The translations under genes were made by a program, and so were the position numbers. From Pseudomonas alkylphenolica (GTDB lineage: Bacteria; Pseudomonadota; Gammaproteobacteria; Pseudomonadales; Pseudomonadaceae), in contig NZ_JADUCM010000007.1 of NCBI RefSeq assembly GCF_016009175.1, positions 62,001 to 126,000 on the forward strand: a stretch of 64,000 nt of DNA, written 5' to 3'. A model generated the notes under the pieces. It ran no database searches, had not been told where the DNA came from, and was given only the letters and a program-made list of their open reading frames with translations. Every line of letters begins with the position of its first letter. Within the stretch, counting starts at the first letter, position 1. Positions 13,770-22,544 of this stretch are shown in pieces.

Positions 13770-14216
13770 CTACCAGCGCCCTGCCGCGTCTTCGTCGCTC
13801 TGCTTGCCCTCGACCCAACGCGGGCCGTTACCGGTCTGTTCTTTCTTCCAGAACGGTGCACGGGTCTTGAGGTAGTCCATGATGAAGTTGCAGGCATCGA
13901 ACGCTGCCTGGCGGTGGGCGCTGGCGACGCCGACAAAAACGATCGGCTCACCCGGATCAAGCGCGCCGATACGGTGTACAACCTCGACTTTGAGCAGCGG
14001 CCAGCGCTGCTGCGCCTCGACGACAATCTTCGCCAGAGCCTTTTCGGTCATGCCCGGATAGTGCTCCAGAAACATGCCCGCGACTTCCTGACCGTCATTG
14101 AAGTCGCGCACATAACCGACAAACGCAACCACAGCCCCGACGCCGACGTTGGCCGCGTGCATGGCATTGGTTTCAGCCCCCGGATCAAAGGCCTCGACCT
14201 GAACACGTACACCCAT
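13770..14216 (-). CDS. moaE: Molybdopterin synthase catalytic subunit MoaE
   Basis: A 148-residue large subunit of molybdopterin synthase, which transfers sulfur from thiocarboxylated MoaD to precursor Z (cPMP). Conserved blocks GAVVAFVGYVRDFN, LEHYPGMTEKAL, HRIGALDPGEPIVFVGVASAHRQAAFDAC (split over several helices) and KTRAPFWKKE with the catalytic lysines. It starts one base after the moaD stop, so translation is coupled. Last gene of moaC-D-E; a REPIN-like element follows directly. Confidence 0.96.
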   Translation of the reverse strand: MGVRVQVEAFDPGAETNAMHAANVGVGAVVAFVGYVRDFNDGQEVAGMFLEHYPGMTEKALAKIVVEAQQRWPLLKVEVVHRIGALDPGEPIVFVGVASAHRQAAFDACNFIMDYLKTRAPFWKKEQTGNGPRWVEGKQSDEDAAGRW

Positions 14217-14217
14217 C

Positions 14218-14463
14218 TCAGCCTCCGGTTACAGGAGGAAAGAAAGCCACTTCGTCACCCTCGACAAGCGGCTCGTCAAGCTTGCACAGGTCCTGGTTGC
14301 GCGCGCACATCAGGTTCTGTTCGGCCAGCACCTCATACTTGCCGCCCCGGGCGAGCAATGCCTGGCGCACCTGCTCCAGCGTGGCAAACGAACCCTCCAG
14401 CGGCTCGCCATCCCTACCCAGGGCTTCCCGGTAACGGGCGAAATACACCACGTTGATGCTCAT
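14218..14463 (-). CDS. moaD: Molybdopterin synthase sulfur carrier MoaD
   Basis: An 81-residue ubiquitin-like sulfur carrier that ends in the required Gly-Gly (FFPPVTGG). Starts [16 protein letters not shown]. The C-terminal glycine is adenylylated and thiocarboxylated, then used by MoaE. The start overlaps the moaC stop by four bases (ATGA-type), and the stop is followed after one base by moaE. Confidence 0.95.
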   Translation of the reverse strand: MSINVVYFARYREALGRDGEPLEGSFATLEQVRQALLARGGKYEVLAEQNLMCARNQDLCKLDEPLVEGDEVAFFPPVTGG

Positions 14464-14936
14464 TTTGTTTCATCCGCCTGATAATGGCCGCTCTTGCCGC
14501 CGGTTTTTTCCAGCACCCGTACGCTATCAATGATCATGCCGCGATCAACTGCCTTGCACATGTCATAGATCGTCAGCGCAGCGACACTGGCCGCCGTCAG
14601 TGCTTCCATCTCCACGCCGGTCTGTCCGGCCAGTTTGCAGCGCGCGACGATATGCACCGTATCGTTGCCTTCGGCGCGGAGTTCGACCTTGACGCTGGTG
14701 AGCATCAGCGGGTGGCACAGCGGGATCAGGTCACTGGTTTTCTTTGCCGCCTGGATACCGGCAATGCGCGCCACGGCGAACACATCCCCTTTGGGGTGTT
14801 CGCCATCAACGATCATCTGCAGGGTTTGCGGGAGCATGCGCACCCGCGCTTCGGCCACCGCCTCACGCGAGGTCACGGCTTTATCGGTGACGTCGACCAT
14901 ATTGGCCCGACCTTGGGAATCGAGATGAGTCAGCAC
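14460..14936 (-). CDS. moaC: Cyclic pyranopterin monophosphate synthase MoaC
   Basis: A 158-residue enzyme completing cPMP formation (with MoaA) in molybdenum cofactor synthesis. Signatures [46 protein letters not shown] (read as two blocks), [23 protein letters not shown] and [23 protein letters not shown]. The start is a GTG ([13 protein letters not shown]) rather than the ATG eight codons upstream, because AGGAGG lies seven bases before the GTG and the family begins at this point. First gene of the three-gene moaCDE unit. Confidence 0.95.
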   Translation of the reverse strand: MLTHLDSQGRANMVDVTDKAVTSREAVAEARVRMLPQTLQMIVDGEHPKGDVFAVARIAGIQAAKKTSDLIPLCHPLMLTSVKVELRAEGNDTVHIVARCKLAGQTGVEMEALTAASVAALTIYDMCKAVDRGMIIDSVRVLEKTGGKSGHYQADETK

Positions 14937-14993
14937 TGCCTTCCTCCTGTTCAGGAGCAACGAGTGTAAACCCAGGAGTCAGGAATTCGCAGC

Positions 14994-15024
14994 GAAAAAA
15001 AGCCGGGCGGTGAAACCGCCCGGC
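14994..15024 (-). terminator. Rho-independent terminator of the PhoH-family gene
   Basis: On the minus strand, GCCGGGCGG / CCGCCCGGC (15016-15024 and 15002-15010) with a five-base loop, followed by a run of seven or eight T (14994-15001 on the plus strand as A). It starts nine bases after the stop at 15033. It separates the PhoH gene from the moaC promoter in the 96 bases between them. Confidence 0.92.
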
Positions 15025-15032
15025 GCTGGGGA

Positions 15033-16427
15033 TTACAGGTGCGATTCGGCGTATTCGGCCAGGATCGAACGCGGCACACCCTGCAGGGTGATGTGCACGC
15101 CGTTGGGGAAGTCCTTGAAGCGCTCGGTCAGGTAGGTAAGGCCCGAGCTGGTGGCGGACAGGTAAGGGGTATCGATTTGCGCCAGGTTGCCCAGGCAGAT
15201 CACCTTGGAGCCGGCGCCGGCACGGGTGATGATGGTTTTCATCTGGTGCGGCGTGAGGTTCTGGCATTCATCGATGAGGATCAGGCTCTGCTGGAAACTG
15301 CGACCGCGAATGTAGTTCAGCGATTTGAACTGCAGCGGTACCCGCTCAAGGATGTAGTCGACGCTGCCATGGGTGTTCTCGTCATCCATGTGCAGTGCTT
15401 CGAGGTTATCGGTGATTGCCCCGAGCCAGGGTTCCATTTTTTCCGCTTCGGTGCCCGGCAGAAAGCCGATCTCCTGGTCCAGCCCCTGCACGCTGCGGGT
15501 GGCGATGATGCGCCGGTAGCGCTTGCTGACCATGGTCTGCTCAATCGCGGCAGCCAGGGCCAGGATGGTTTTACCGGAACCGGCCGCACCGGTCAGGTTG
15601 ACCAGGTGGATGTCCGGATCAAGCAGGGCGAACAGCGCCAGGCTCTGGTGGATGTCACGCGGTTTCAGGCCCCAGGCTTCCTGGTGCAGCAGCGGCTCCT
15701 GATGGAGGTCGAGCAAGAGCAGTTCGTCGTCCTTGATGCCCTTGATCCAGCCGACAAACCCCTGTTCATCAATGATGAATTCGTTGATATGCACGGCCGG
15801 CAGGTTGTCGACCATCTGCACCCGGTGCCAGGTGCGACCGCGCTCCTGGCGCGTTTCGACCTTGCTCACGCGGTCCCAGAACGAACCGGTGACGCTGTGA
15901 TAGCCCTTGGACAGCAGGGAAACGTCGTCAACCAGCTGGTCGGTGCTGTAGTCCTCGGCCGCGATACCGCAGGCGCGGGCCTTCAGGCGCATGTTGATGT
16001 CTTTGGTCACCAGCACCACGTCGAGGTCTTTGCGCCGACTGCGCAGTTCCAGCAACTGGTTGATGATGATGTTGTCGTTGAGGTTTTCCGGCAGCAGGCG
16101 GTTCGGTTCGTTGCGGGGGCTCATCAGGATCGACAGCAAGCCCTTGGGCCCGCTCTTGCCACGCTGGATCGGCACGCCCTGCTCGACATCGGCAGGCGAG
16201 GCATCGCCCAGGGTCTGGTCAATCAGGCGGATGGCCTGGCGGCATTCGGCGGCGATGGTGTGCTTGCCGGTCTTGAGTTTGTCGAGCTCCTCCAGCACCG
16301 TCATCGGTATGGCGACGTGGTGCTCCTCGAAGTTGAGCAATGCGTTTGGATCGTGGATCAGTACATTGGTATCGAGCACATAAAGGATTGGCTGGGTGGA
16401 GGAAGTGCTGCGTCCTTGATCATCCAT
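15033..16427 (-). CDS. PhoH-family PIN-ATPase (PhoH2/YlaK type)
   Basis: A 464-residue two-domain protein. The N-terminal PIN nuclease domain (about residues 14-150) begins ILYVLDTNVLIHDPNAL with the first acidic metal ligand, then LEELDKLK and DVVLVTKDINMRLKA. The C-terminal PhoH P-loop domain (about 230-464) has Walker A TGAAGSGKT, Walker B SLILIDECQNLTPHQ and the TRAGAGSKVICLGNLAQID block. PhoH2 proteins act as RNA helicase/RNases in mycobacteria; the role in pseudomonads is not established. It has its own terminator and is not part of the moa unit. Confidence 0.92.
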   Translation of the reverse strand: MDDQGRSTSSTQPILYVLDTNVLIHDPNALLNFEEHHVAIPMTVLEELDKLKTGKHTIAAECRQAIRLIDQTLGDASPADVEQGVPIQRGKSGPKGLLSILMSPRNEPNRLLPENLNDNIIINQLLELRSRRKDLDVVLVTKDINMRLKARACGIAAEDYSTDQLVDDVSLLSKGYHSVTGSFWDRVSKVETRQERGRTWHRVQMVDNLPAVHINEFIIDEQGFVGWIKGIKDDELLLLDLHQEPLLHQEAWGLKPRDIHQSLALFALLDPDIHLVNLTGAAGSGKTILALAAAIEQTMVSKRYRRIIATRSVQGLDQEIGFLPGTEAEKMEPWLGAITDNLEALHMDDENTHGSVDYILERVPLQFKSLNYIRGRSFQQSLILIDECQNLTPHQMKTIITRAGAGSKVICLGNLAQIDTPYLSATSSGLTYLTERFKDFPNGVHITLQGVPRSILAEYAESHL

Positions 16428-16766
16428 ACTCGGTCACCTTTGTGGGAGCCAGACGACGCAATACCTGGTCGGTGCTGCGCCGAGAAGTGGCCGCCGGTTC
16501 TCCCCTGATCCGCGTCGTTACGGTCGGGAAACTACAAACAGCTGAGGTGCCAATGACGCCACCTGTGCTGCAGGGTTCGGCGGTCTGTCTTCTTGATACC
16601 GCAAAACCCATGACCGGAAAAAGCACTTTTACGTATTTTTGAAGTTTATTTTTCTGCAGGGCATTTTGCCCTTGGCGTGGTGTCAAAGCACCGCTACAGT
16701 CATAAATCCAGGTCATTGAAAAAGACATCGCGGTTTTTCGCCTGCCCCGCCCTTCCCCGCCGGTTT
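16428..16766. other. Intergenic region, PhoH-family gene to NodB-like gene (339 bp)
   Basis: Upstream of the PhoH-family gene (minus strand) and downstream of the NodB-like gene (also minus strand). It should hold the phoH promoter. I see an isolated GTGGGAGCCAG at 16442-16452 that resembles half a REP, an AT-rich patch at 16620-16655, and no convincing terminator or RNA gene. Open frames crossing it lack start signals and codon bias. Confidence 0.4.
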
Positions 16767-17894
16767 TCAGCTTTTCCCGGCAAAATGCCGGCAATCTTCC
16801 CAACCGATCCCACTCTGCGACGTCTGTTCAAGCAGCCAGGCCACCGCCTCCTGCGCCTTGGGCTGGGTGTCGTGAAACTGGATGAGCCCGCGGCGCCAGA
16901 GCAGCATCAGGGTCAACACCCGCTGCGCTGACTGCTCGGCACTCAATGCGCCCTGATCCTGGGCGTCGATGTTCCACAGTGTCACCTGCAGGCCCTGGCT
17001 GGCAAAGAATGCCTGGCTGTCGGCGCGGCGCTGGCCATAGGGCGGTCTGAACAACGGCACATACTGGTCCGGCAGGTCAGCCTGGACCCGCGCCTGGCTG
17101 CGCAGCACCGAGCGCTGCCAGTCCTGCCACTGCCCATGGGAGCGGTACTCCCAGCCCTGAATCCCCACGCACTGGCCCTTGTACAGCGCCCGCAGGTCTG
17201 CCAGCGAGGTTTTGTCGCGGCGCGTCTGCACGCTGTTGCCGAGCACGAAGAAGGTTGCCCCGAGCTTTTGCCGGCGCAAAAAGTCGGTCAACGCGTCGGT
17301 GCTGCTACCTGCAGGGCCCGGCCCTGAATCGAAGGTAAGCATGAACAGGCGATCATTAAGCTCATCGCCGGTGCGCTCAAGGTCCGCGTAACGCTCGACT
17401 TCACTGGCGGTTTGCGGAAACAGCGCCGCCTTGCGCAGCAGTTCGTCGAGGTAGCGCTGATGGAACTCGCGGCTGGGCGGCGCCCAGCCGGCATAGAACG
17501 AGTCGCTGGCCACTTCGAACCGGGCCGCCTGCTTGCGCAGTTCAGCCTGGCTGTCGATGACATAACAGAACGAGGCATCCTGTTCGCAACTTTGCTGGGC
17601 CAGGTCGTAATTGCGCCACAGCTGTTGCCACAGCCGCGCACGTACCTGGTTGATCGACGCCAGGTTGATCTGCCTGAGCCCCAGGCGGGTCGCAAGGCTT
17701 GGCTCGTCGAGCGCTTCACTGGCCTCCAGCACCTGGGCGAACGCGAGGATCTCGGCGCGCGAGGCAACATCGAACAGTGCCGGGCTGTTCAATTGCTCAG
17801 GCCAGTGACTGCGTTCGAAAGTCGCCACCGGCAACGGCGCGGCCTGCACCGCCACACTCAACAATCCGCCCAGCAATAGAAAAGCAATGCGCAC
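16767..17894 (-). CDS. Exported NodB-fold polysaccharide deacetylase-like protein with altered metal site
   Basis: A 375-residue secreted protein. GTG start (VRIAFLLLGG) with GGAGAG seven bases upstream, followed by a signal peptide ending VQA|APLP. Residues 20-175 are a helical region I do not recognise; residues 180-350 are a NodB-homology domain. Motif 1 reads TFDSGP (Asp189, Ser190) instead of TFDDGP. Motif 2 reads EYRSH (249-253), so the first histidine of HxxxH is Glu while His253 remains. Motif 3 FRPPYG (Arg283), motif 4 LWNID and motif 5 QFHDT (His341) are intact. Two of the three usual metal ligands are therefore replaced, so it may be a binding protein or use another metal arrangement. 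Substrate unknown; it lies 1.7 kb from the alginate cluster with yaaA between. Confidence 0.85.
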   Translation of the reverse strand: MRIAFLLLGGLLSVAVQAAPLPVATFERSHWPEQLNSPALFDVASRAEILAFAQVLEASEALDEPSLATRLGLRQINLASINQVRARLWQQLWRNYDLAQQSCEQDASFCYVIDSQAELRKQAARFEVASDSFYAGWAPPSREFHQRYLDELLRKAALFPQTASEVERYADLERTGDELNDRLFMLTFDSGPGPAGSSTDALTDFLRRQKLGATFFVLGNSVQTRRDKTSLADLRALYKGQCVGIQGWEYRSHGQWQDWQRSVLRSQARVQADLPDQYVPLFRPPYGQRRADSQAFFASQGLQVTLWNIDAQDQGALSAEQSAQRVLTLMLLWRRGLIQFHDTQPKAQEAVAWLLEQTSQSGIGWEDCRHFAGKS

Positions 17895-18027
17895 GATCAA
17901 CTCTCCGATTTCCTCGCCGCGCACTATAGCGTCAAGCGTCGGGATGGTCTGTGGCTATTGACGTCATAGCTGGAGATCAGCGCCCCCGCCCCGTAGAATC
18001 GGCGCCACGATTCAAGGAGCCCGACCC

Positions 18028-18807
18028 ATGCTGACGGTGATTTCCCCCGCCAAGACCCTCGACTACGACACCCCGCCCGTTATCCAGCGCTACACCCAGC
18101 CGCAGTACCTGGACGATTCCCAGGTGCTGATCGAGCAACTGCGCGAGTTGTCGCCAGCGCAGATCAGCGAGCTGATGCACCTCTCCGACAAGCTCGCCGG
18201 CCTCAACGCCGCCCGCTTCGGCAGCTGGACCCCGGCGTTCACGCCGGACAACGCCAAGCAGGCCCTGCTGGCCTTCAAGGGTGACGTGTACACCGGGCTG
18301 GACGCCGAAAGCCTGAGCGAAGACGACTTCAGCTACGCCCAGGACCACCTGCGCATGCTCTCGGGCCTGTATGGCCTCCTGCGTCCTCTGGACCTGATGC
18401 AGCCTTACCGCCTGGAAATGGGCACCAAGCTGGCCAATGCCCGCGGCAAAGACCTGTACGCCTTCTGGGGCACCCGCATCAGCGAGTGGCTGAACCAGGC
18501 ACTGGCCGATCAGGGCGACGATGTGCTGCTGAACCTGGCCAGCAACGAGTACTTCAGTGCGGTGAAACGCAGCGCCCTGAACGCGCGGATCATCAACACC
18601 GAGTTCCGCGACTTCAAGAACGGCCAGTACAAAATCATCAGTTTCTACGCCAAGAAAGCCCGCGGGATGATGAGCCGCTTCGTGATTCAGGAACGCATCA
18701 ACGACCCCGAGCAACTCAAGCAGTTCGATGTGCAGGGCTACTACTACAGCGCCGAACAGTCCAAGCCGGACAACCTGGTGTTCCTGCGCGACCATCCGGA
18801 CGCGTAA
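18028..18807 (+). CDS. yaaA: Peroxide stress protein YaaA (UPF0246)
   Basis: A 259-residue cytoplasmic DUF328 protein. In E. coli, YaaA lowers free intracellular iron during hydrogen peroxide stress and so limits Fenton damage. Family blocks: [65 protein letters not shown] (two adjoining motifs), ASNEYFSAV and [27 protein letters not shown] precedes the ATG. Stand-alone gene; a REPIN-like element and the algD control region follow. Confidence 0.95.
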   Translation: MLTVISPAKTLDYDTPPVIQRYTQPQYLDDSQVLIEQLRELSPAQISELMHLSDKLAGLNAARFGSWTPAFTPDNAKQALLAFKGDVYTGLDAESLSEDDFSYAQDHLRMLSGLYGLLRPLDLMQPYRLEMGTKLANARGKDLYAFWGTRISEWLNQALADQGDDVLLNLASNEYFSAVKRSALNARIINTEFRDFKNGQYKIISFYAKKARGMMSRFVIQERINDPEQLKQFDVQGYYYSAEQSKPDNLVFLRDHPDA

Positions 18808-18828
18808 GTCGGTAGGAGCAACTGTCTT

Positions 18829-18918
18829 TGTGGGAGCCAGGCTTGCCGGCGAATCAGGCACCGCGGTGCCCCTGATGCACCGCGTCATCGCTTTTCGCGG
18901 GCAAGCCACGCGCCTACA
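18829..18918. repeat. REPIN-like palindromic element (yaaA/algD)
   Basis: Left REP GTGGGAGCCAGGCTTGCCGGCGAA and inverted right REP TTCGCGGGCAAGCCACGCGCCTAC. The middle (CCCTGATGCACCGCGTCATCGCTTTTC, written here in two halves as CCCTGATGCACC and GCGTCATCGCTTTTC) is shared almost exactly with the element at 53562-53653, so the two are recent copies of one subfamily. Confidence 0.85.
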
Positions 18919-18993
18919 GTTTCGCCCTACAAGCGCCATAAACATGACGCCAACAAAACGGCGCACCCTGTTTTATCGCCAATCGTCATAAGC

Positions 18994-19002
18994 CCGTTCG
19001 TA
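18994..19002 (+). promoter_or_regulatory. AlgR-box-like sequence upstream of algD
   Basis: CCGTTCGTA matches eight of nine bases of the AlgR core CCGTTCGTC and lies about 200 bases before the predicted transcription start. In P. aeruginosa, AlgR binds far-upstream sites of this type to activate algD. Assignment by motif only. Confidence 0.5.
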
Positions 19003-19095
19003 ATTTTTTGACGAATTTCGTAAAAATTTTTTCGATACTGGCATAAAAACATCCCTCCCTGAGTTCGTCCTTTATATACAGGGGTGAAACTACCC

Positions 19096-19124
19096 AGTGC
19101 CATCAAAGTGGAAGTAATGGCACT
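19096..19124. promoter_or_regulatory. 8-bp inverted repeat upstream of the algD promoter
   Basis: Perfect arms AGTGCCAT (19096-19103) and ATGGCACT (19117-19124) with a 13-base spacer, centred about 95 bases before the predicted start. Suitable in size and place for a dimeric activator or repressor such as AmrZ or AlgB; I cannot tell which. Confidence 0.5.
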
Positions 19125-19169
19125 TGAAAAAATATTTAAAAATCTTTCACGTTGCATGAACCGCCCTCG

Positions 19170-19197
19170 GAACTTATCCCCTCAGCCATCGCTCATA
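19170..19197 (+). promoter_or_regulatory. AlgU (sigma-22/RpoE)-type promoter of algD
   Basis: GAACTT at 19170-19175, 17-base spacer, TCATA at 19193-19197. The -35 is a perfect match to the AlgU consensus GAACTT and the -10 is close to TCTGA/TCAAA. Predicted start near 19203. In P. aeruginosa, algD is transcribed by AlgU after MucA proteolysis started by AlgW. Confidence 0.8.
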
Positions 19198-19634
19198 CCA
19201 CCCGTAACGATTCTCGAGCCCCGTGTGAGAGATGACCTACAACACAGTTGGCAATGCACAACCTGTGTGCAGAACAACCCATACAACGAGAGCGTCACCC
19301 ATTGGCGCCCCGTTAAACTCAGGAGATCCGCGCCCTAATAAATCGTCCTAGTGGTTGATTTCAAAGGATTTTTATCCAATTGAAAGAGCAAGCACTGCAG
19401 TATCGGCGAACCGTTCTGCAATAAAGACGGCTGCATTTAAGGGCACGTCCATAATTTTTGGCCATTGGCTGCCAACTTTGAGTGCAGATTATTTTGCACT
19501 CCATATTTATATGCCTGCGTACGGTGAAGTGACATCTTTTTGCCACAACTTCGTTCGCCCGAAAATTGCTGGTTAATCAATCCGGTCTGGCTCTGCTAGT
19601 TGAGCCGGCATGATAAACACATGAGGTGATAGCG

Positions 19635-20951
19635 ATGCGTATCAGCATCTTTGGTTTGGGTTATGTAGGTGCAGTCTGTGCTGGCTGCCTGTCCGCACGG
19701 GGTCATGAAGTGATTGGCGTGGATGTTTCCAAGACCAAGATCGACCTGATCAACCAGGGCAAATCGCCAATTGTCGAACCCGGGCTTGAAGCACTCTTGC
19801 AACAGGGCATCGACAACGGCCGCCTGCGTGGCACCACCGACTTTGCCGCCGCCATTCGCGACAGCGACCTGTCGATGATCTGCGTCGGTACGCCGAGTAA
19901 AAAGAATGGCGACCTGGGCCTGGAATACATCGAATCGGTGTGCCGCGAAATTGGTTTTGTCCTGCGTGAAAAAGCCAGCCGCCACACCATCGTGGTACGC
20001 AGCACCGTGCTGCCGGGTACCGTCAAGAACGTGGTGATCCCGATCCTGGAGGACTGCTCGGGGAAAAAAGCCGGCGTCGACTTCGGCGTTGCAGTCAACC
20101 CGGAATTCCTGCGTGAAAGCACCGCGATCAAGGACTACGACCAGCCTCCGATGACAGTCATTGGCGAACTGGACACCGCCAGTGGTGATGTCCTGCAATC
20201 GCTGTACGAAGAACTCGACGCCCCGATCATCCGCAAGGACATCGAAGTCGCCGAGATGATCAAGTACACCTGCAATGTCTGGCATGCGGCCAAGGTCACC
20301 TTCGCCAACGAGATCGGCAACATCGCCAAGGCCGTCGGCGTCGATGGCCGCGAAGTGATGGACGTAGTCTGCCAGGACAAGACCCTGAACCTGTCGCAGT
20401 ACTACATGCGCCCGGGCTTTGCCTTCGGCGGCTCGTGCCTGCCCAAGGACGTGCGTGCCCTCACCTACCGCGCCAGCAGCCTCGATGTGAAGGCCCCGCT
20501 GCTCAACTCGCTGATGACCAGCAACGAGTCCCAGGTGCAGAACGCCTTCGACATCATCGAAAGCCACGACAAGCGCAAGGTCGCCCTGCTCGGCCTGAGC
20601 TTCAAGGCCGGTACCGACGACCTGCGCGAAAGCCCGCTGGTCGAACTGGCCGAACGACTGATCGGCAAAGGCTACGACCTGAACATCTACGACAGCAACG
20701 TCGAGTACGCCCGTGTCCACGGTGCGAACAAAGACTACATCGAGTCGAAGATCCCTCATGTGTCGTCGCTGCTCAACGCTGACTTCGAGCAAGTGATCAA
20801 ACACGCCGACGTGATCGTGCTGGGTAACCGCGACGAGAAGTTCCGCGCCCTGGCCCAACACGCGCCGGAAGGCAAACAGGTCATCGACCTGGTTGGCTTC
20901 ATGAGCAAAACCTCCTCGCCAACCAGCCGCACCGAAGGCATCTGCTGGTAA
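19635..20951 (+). CDS. algD: GDP-mannose 6-dehydrogenase
   Basis: A 438-residue NAD-dependent four-electron dehydrogenase that converts GDP-mannose to GDP-mannuronate, the committed and rate-controlling step of alginate synthesis. The N-terminal Rossmann motif [15 protein letters not shown] begins at residue 6; catalytic Cys268 is in [11 protein letters not shown], the same number as in P. aeruginosa. The ATG at 19635 matches the family start [10 protein letters not shown] and has AGGTGAT upstream; a GTG three codons earlier is an alternative. First gene of the twelve-gene alginate operon under the AlgU-type promoter. Confidence 0.98.
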   Translation: MRISIFGLGYVGAVCAGCLSARGHEVIGVDVSKTKIDLINQGKSPIVEPGLEALLQQGIDNGRLRGTTDFAAAIRDSDLSMICVGTPSKKNGDLGLEYIESVCREIGFVLREKASRHTIVVRSTVLPGTVKNVVIPILEDCSGKKAGVDFGVAVNPEFLRESTAIKDYDQPPMTVIGELDTASGDVLQSLYEELDAPIIRKDIEVAEMIKYTCNVWHAAKVTFANEIGNIAKAVGVDGREVMDVVCQDKTLNLSQYYMRPGFAFGGSCLPKDVRALTYRASSLDVKAPLLNSLMTSNESQVQNAFDIIESHDKRKVALLGLSFKAGTDDLRESPLVELAERLIGKGYDLNIYDSNVEYARVHGANKDYIESKIPHVSSLLNADFEQVIKHADVIVLGNRDEKFRALAQHAPEGKQVIDLVGFMSKTSSPTSRTEGICW

Positions 20952-20964
20952 TCCCCGCAGGCTG

Positions 20965-20988
20965 GCCCGGGGCCCCACGGCCCCGGGC
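20965..20988 (+). other. GC-rich hairpin between algD and alg8
   Basis: Perfect 10-bp stem GCCCGGGGCC (20965-20974) / GGCCCCGGGC (20979-20988) with a four-base loop CCAC, 13 bases after the algD stop. The following bases are C/T-rich but not a T run. Could act as an RNA-processing or partial-attenuation element that sets algD above the downstream genes. Confidence 0.65.
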
Positions 20989-21016
20989 AACACCCTTCTT
21001 CCCCCACTGGATACGG

Positions 21017-22507
21017 ATGCAGAACATGCAAAGGCTCAAGCACGGCCTGCTACAGGTCGCCGGTTGGCTGTTCTACGTGAGCCTGCTCATGTTGATCGCC
21101 CTGGCCTTGCCCAACTCCATTTTCGACCCCGAATCGAAGGACTTCATTTTCCTCATCGGTGCCGTCGGTATCTGGCGCTATTCCATGGGTGCCACGCACT
21201 TTGTGCGCGGCATGCTGTTTCTCTACGTGGTCTACCCGATGCTGCGGCGCAAGGTGCGCAAGCTGGGCAGCGCCGCGGACCCCTCGCACGTCTACCTGAT
21301 GGTGACCAGCTTTCGCATCGATGCCCTGACCACAGCCCAGGTCTACAGCTCGGTGATCCGCGAGGCGATTGCCTGCGGCTACCCGACCACTGTGGTCTGC
21401 TCGCTGGTGGAAATGTCCGACGAACTGCTGGTGAAAAGCCTTTGGGAAAAATTCAATCCGCCTGATCGCGTCACCCTGGACTTTGTACGGATCGCCGGTA
21501 CCGGCAAGCGTGATGGCCTGGCCTATGGCTTTCGCGCCATCTCCCGCCACCTGCCGGATGAAAACGCGGTGGTGGCAGTGATCGACGGCGACACCGTGCT
21601 CGGCGAAGGCGTGGTACGCAAGACCGTGCCCTGGTTCAAGCTGTTCGGCAATGTCGGCGGCCTGACCACCAACGAGTTCTGCGAAGTGCGCGGCGGCTAC
21701 ATCATGAGCGAATGGCACAAACTGCGTTTCGCCCAGCGCCACATCAACATGTGCTCCATGGCCCTGTCCAAGCGCGTGCTGACCATGACCGGGCGCATGT
21801 CGGTGTTTCGCGCCGCAGTGGTCACCAACCCCGAGTTCATTGCCGACGTCGAAAACGACTCGCTGCAACACTGGCGCCTGGGGCGCTTCAAGTTCCTCAC
21901 CGGTGACGACAAGTCCAGCTGGTTCAGCCTCATGCGCTTGGGCTACGACACCTTCTACGTGCCGGATGCGGCGATCAACACGGTCGAGCACCCGCCGGAA
22001 AAAAGCTTTATCAAGGCCAGCCGCAAGCTGATGTACCGCTGGTACGGCAACAACCTGCGCCAGAACTCCCGCGCTCTGGGCCTGGGTATCCGTCGCCTGG
22101 GGCTGTTCACCAGCGTGGTGCTGTTCGACCAGCGCGTGTCGATGTGGACCAGCCTGCTGGGCCTGACCGTTGCCGTCATCGCCAGCCTCAAGTTCGGCCC
22201 GGCGTTCCTGCTGGTGTACCTGCTGTGGATCGGCATCACCCGCCTGATCCTGACCATCATGCTGCTGTGCTCGGGCCACGCCATCGGCCCGGCCTACCCG
22301 CTGATTCTTTATTACAACCAGATCGTCGGCGCGATCATGAAGATCTACGTGTTCTTCCGCCTCGACAAGCAGTCCTGGACCCGCCAGCCCACTGCCCTCA
22401 AACGCGACCTCGCCAGCTTTCAACAATGGTTCAACACCTGGTCCTCCCGGACCATGACCTTCTCGGCAGCCAGCATCTTCATTGCTGTGCTGTTCATGGT
22501 CGTGTGA
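21017..22507 (+). CDS. alg8: Alginate polymerase, glycosyltransferase Alg8
   Basis: A 496-residue inner-membrane family 2 glycosyltransferase, the catalytic polymannuronate synthase. Several N-terminal membrane helices, a cytoplasmic GT domain with VIDGDT (Asp190, Asp192), DVENDS (residues 278-282) and the acceptor-site motif QHWRLGR (284-290), then C-terminal membrane helices. It takes GDP-mannuronate from AlgD and works in complex with Alg44, whose c-di-GMP binding switches polymerisation on. The start may be nine bases later (MQRLKHG), which matches the P. aeruginosa N-terminus better. Confidence 0.97.
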   Translation: MQNMQRLKHGLLQVAGWLFYVSLLMLIALALPNSIFDPESKDFIFLIGAVGIWRYSMGATHFVRGMLFLYVVYPMLRRKVRKLGSAADPSHVYLMVTSFRIDALTTAQVYSSVIREAIACGYPTTVVCSLVEMSDELLVKSLWEKFNPPDRVTLDFVRIAGTGKRDGLAYGFRAISRHLPDENAVVAVIDGDTVLGEGVVRKTVPWFKLFGNVGGLTTNEFCEVRGGYIMSEWHKLRFAQRHINMCSMALSKRVLTMTGRMSVFRAAVVTNPEFIADVENDSLQHWRLGRFKFLTGDDKSSWFSLMRLGYDTFYVPDAAINTVEHPPEKSFIKASRKLMYRWYGNNLRQNSRALGLGIRRLGLFTSVVLFDQRVSMWTSLLGLTVAVIASLKFGPAFLLVYLLWIGITRLILTIMLLCSGHAIGPAYPLILYYNQIVGAIMKIYVFFRLDKQSWTRQPTALKRDLASFQQWFNTWSSRTMTFSAASIFIAVLFMVV

Positions 22508-22544
22508 GCCGGAACCCGATTGGATTAAACAGGAACAAATCGCC

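Larger units (their letters stand above)
18981..19634 (+). promoter_or_regulatory. algD upstream control region and long leader
   Basis: About 650 bases, markedly AT-richer than the flanking genes, with no credible open frame. It holds an AlgR-like box, an 8-bp inverted repeat, an AlgU-type promoter (each listed separately) and, from about 19203, an untranslated leader of roughly 430 bases before the algD ATG. A long leader of similar size is known for P. aeruginosa algD. Further partial AlgR-like matches are GTTCGTC at 19063-19069 and CCGTTC at 19411-19416. The A/T-rich tract at 19005-19060 is a plausible IHF/H-NS-type bending region (inference). Confidence 0.75.

Noticed and set aside
16420..16803. 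127-codon minus-strand frame between the PhoH-family and NodB-like genes
   Set aside because: No start signal and no recognisable domain; overlaps the phoH start.
19084..19338. 84-codon open frame spanning the algD promoter
   Set aside because: Overlaps the AlgU promoter, no ribosome-binding site, no codon bias like the neighbours; region fits a control region and leader.
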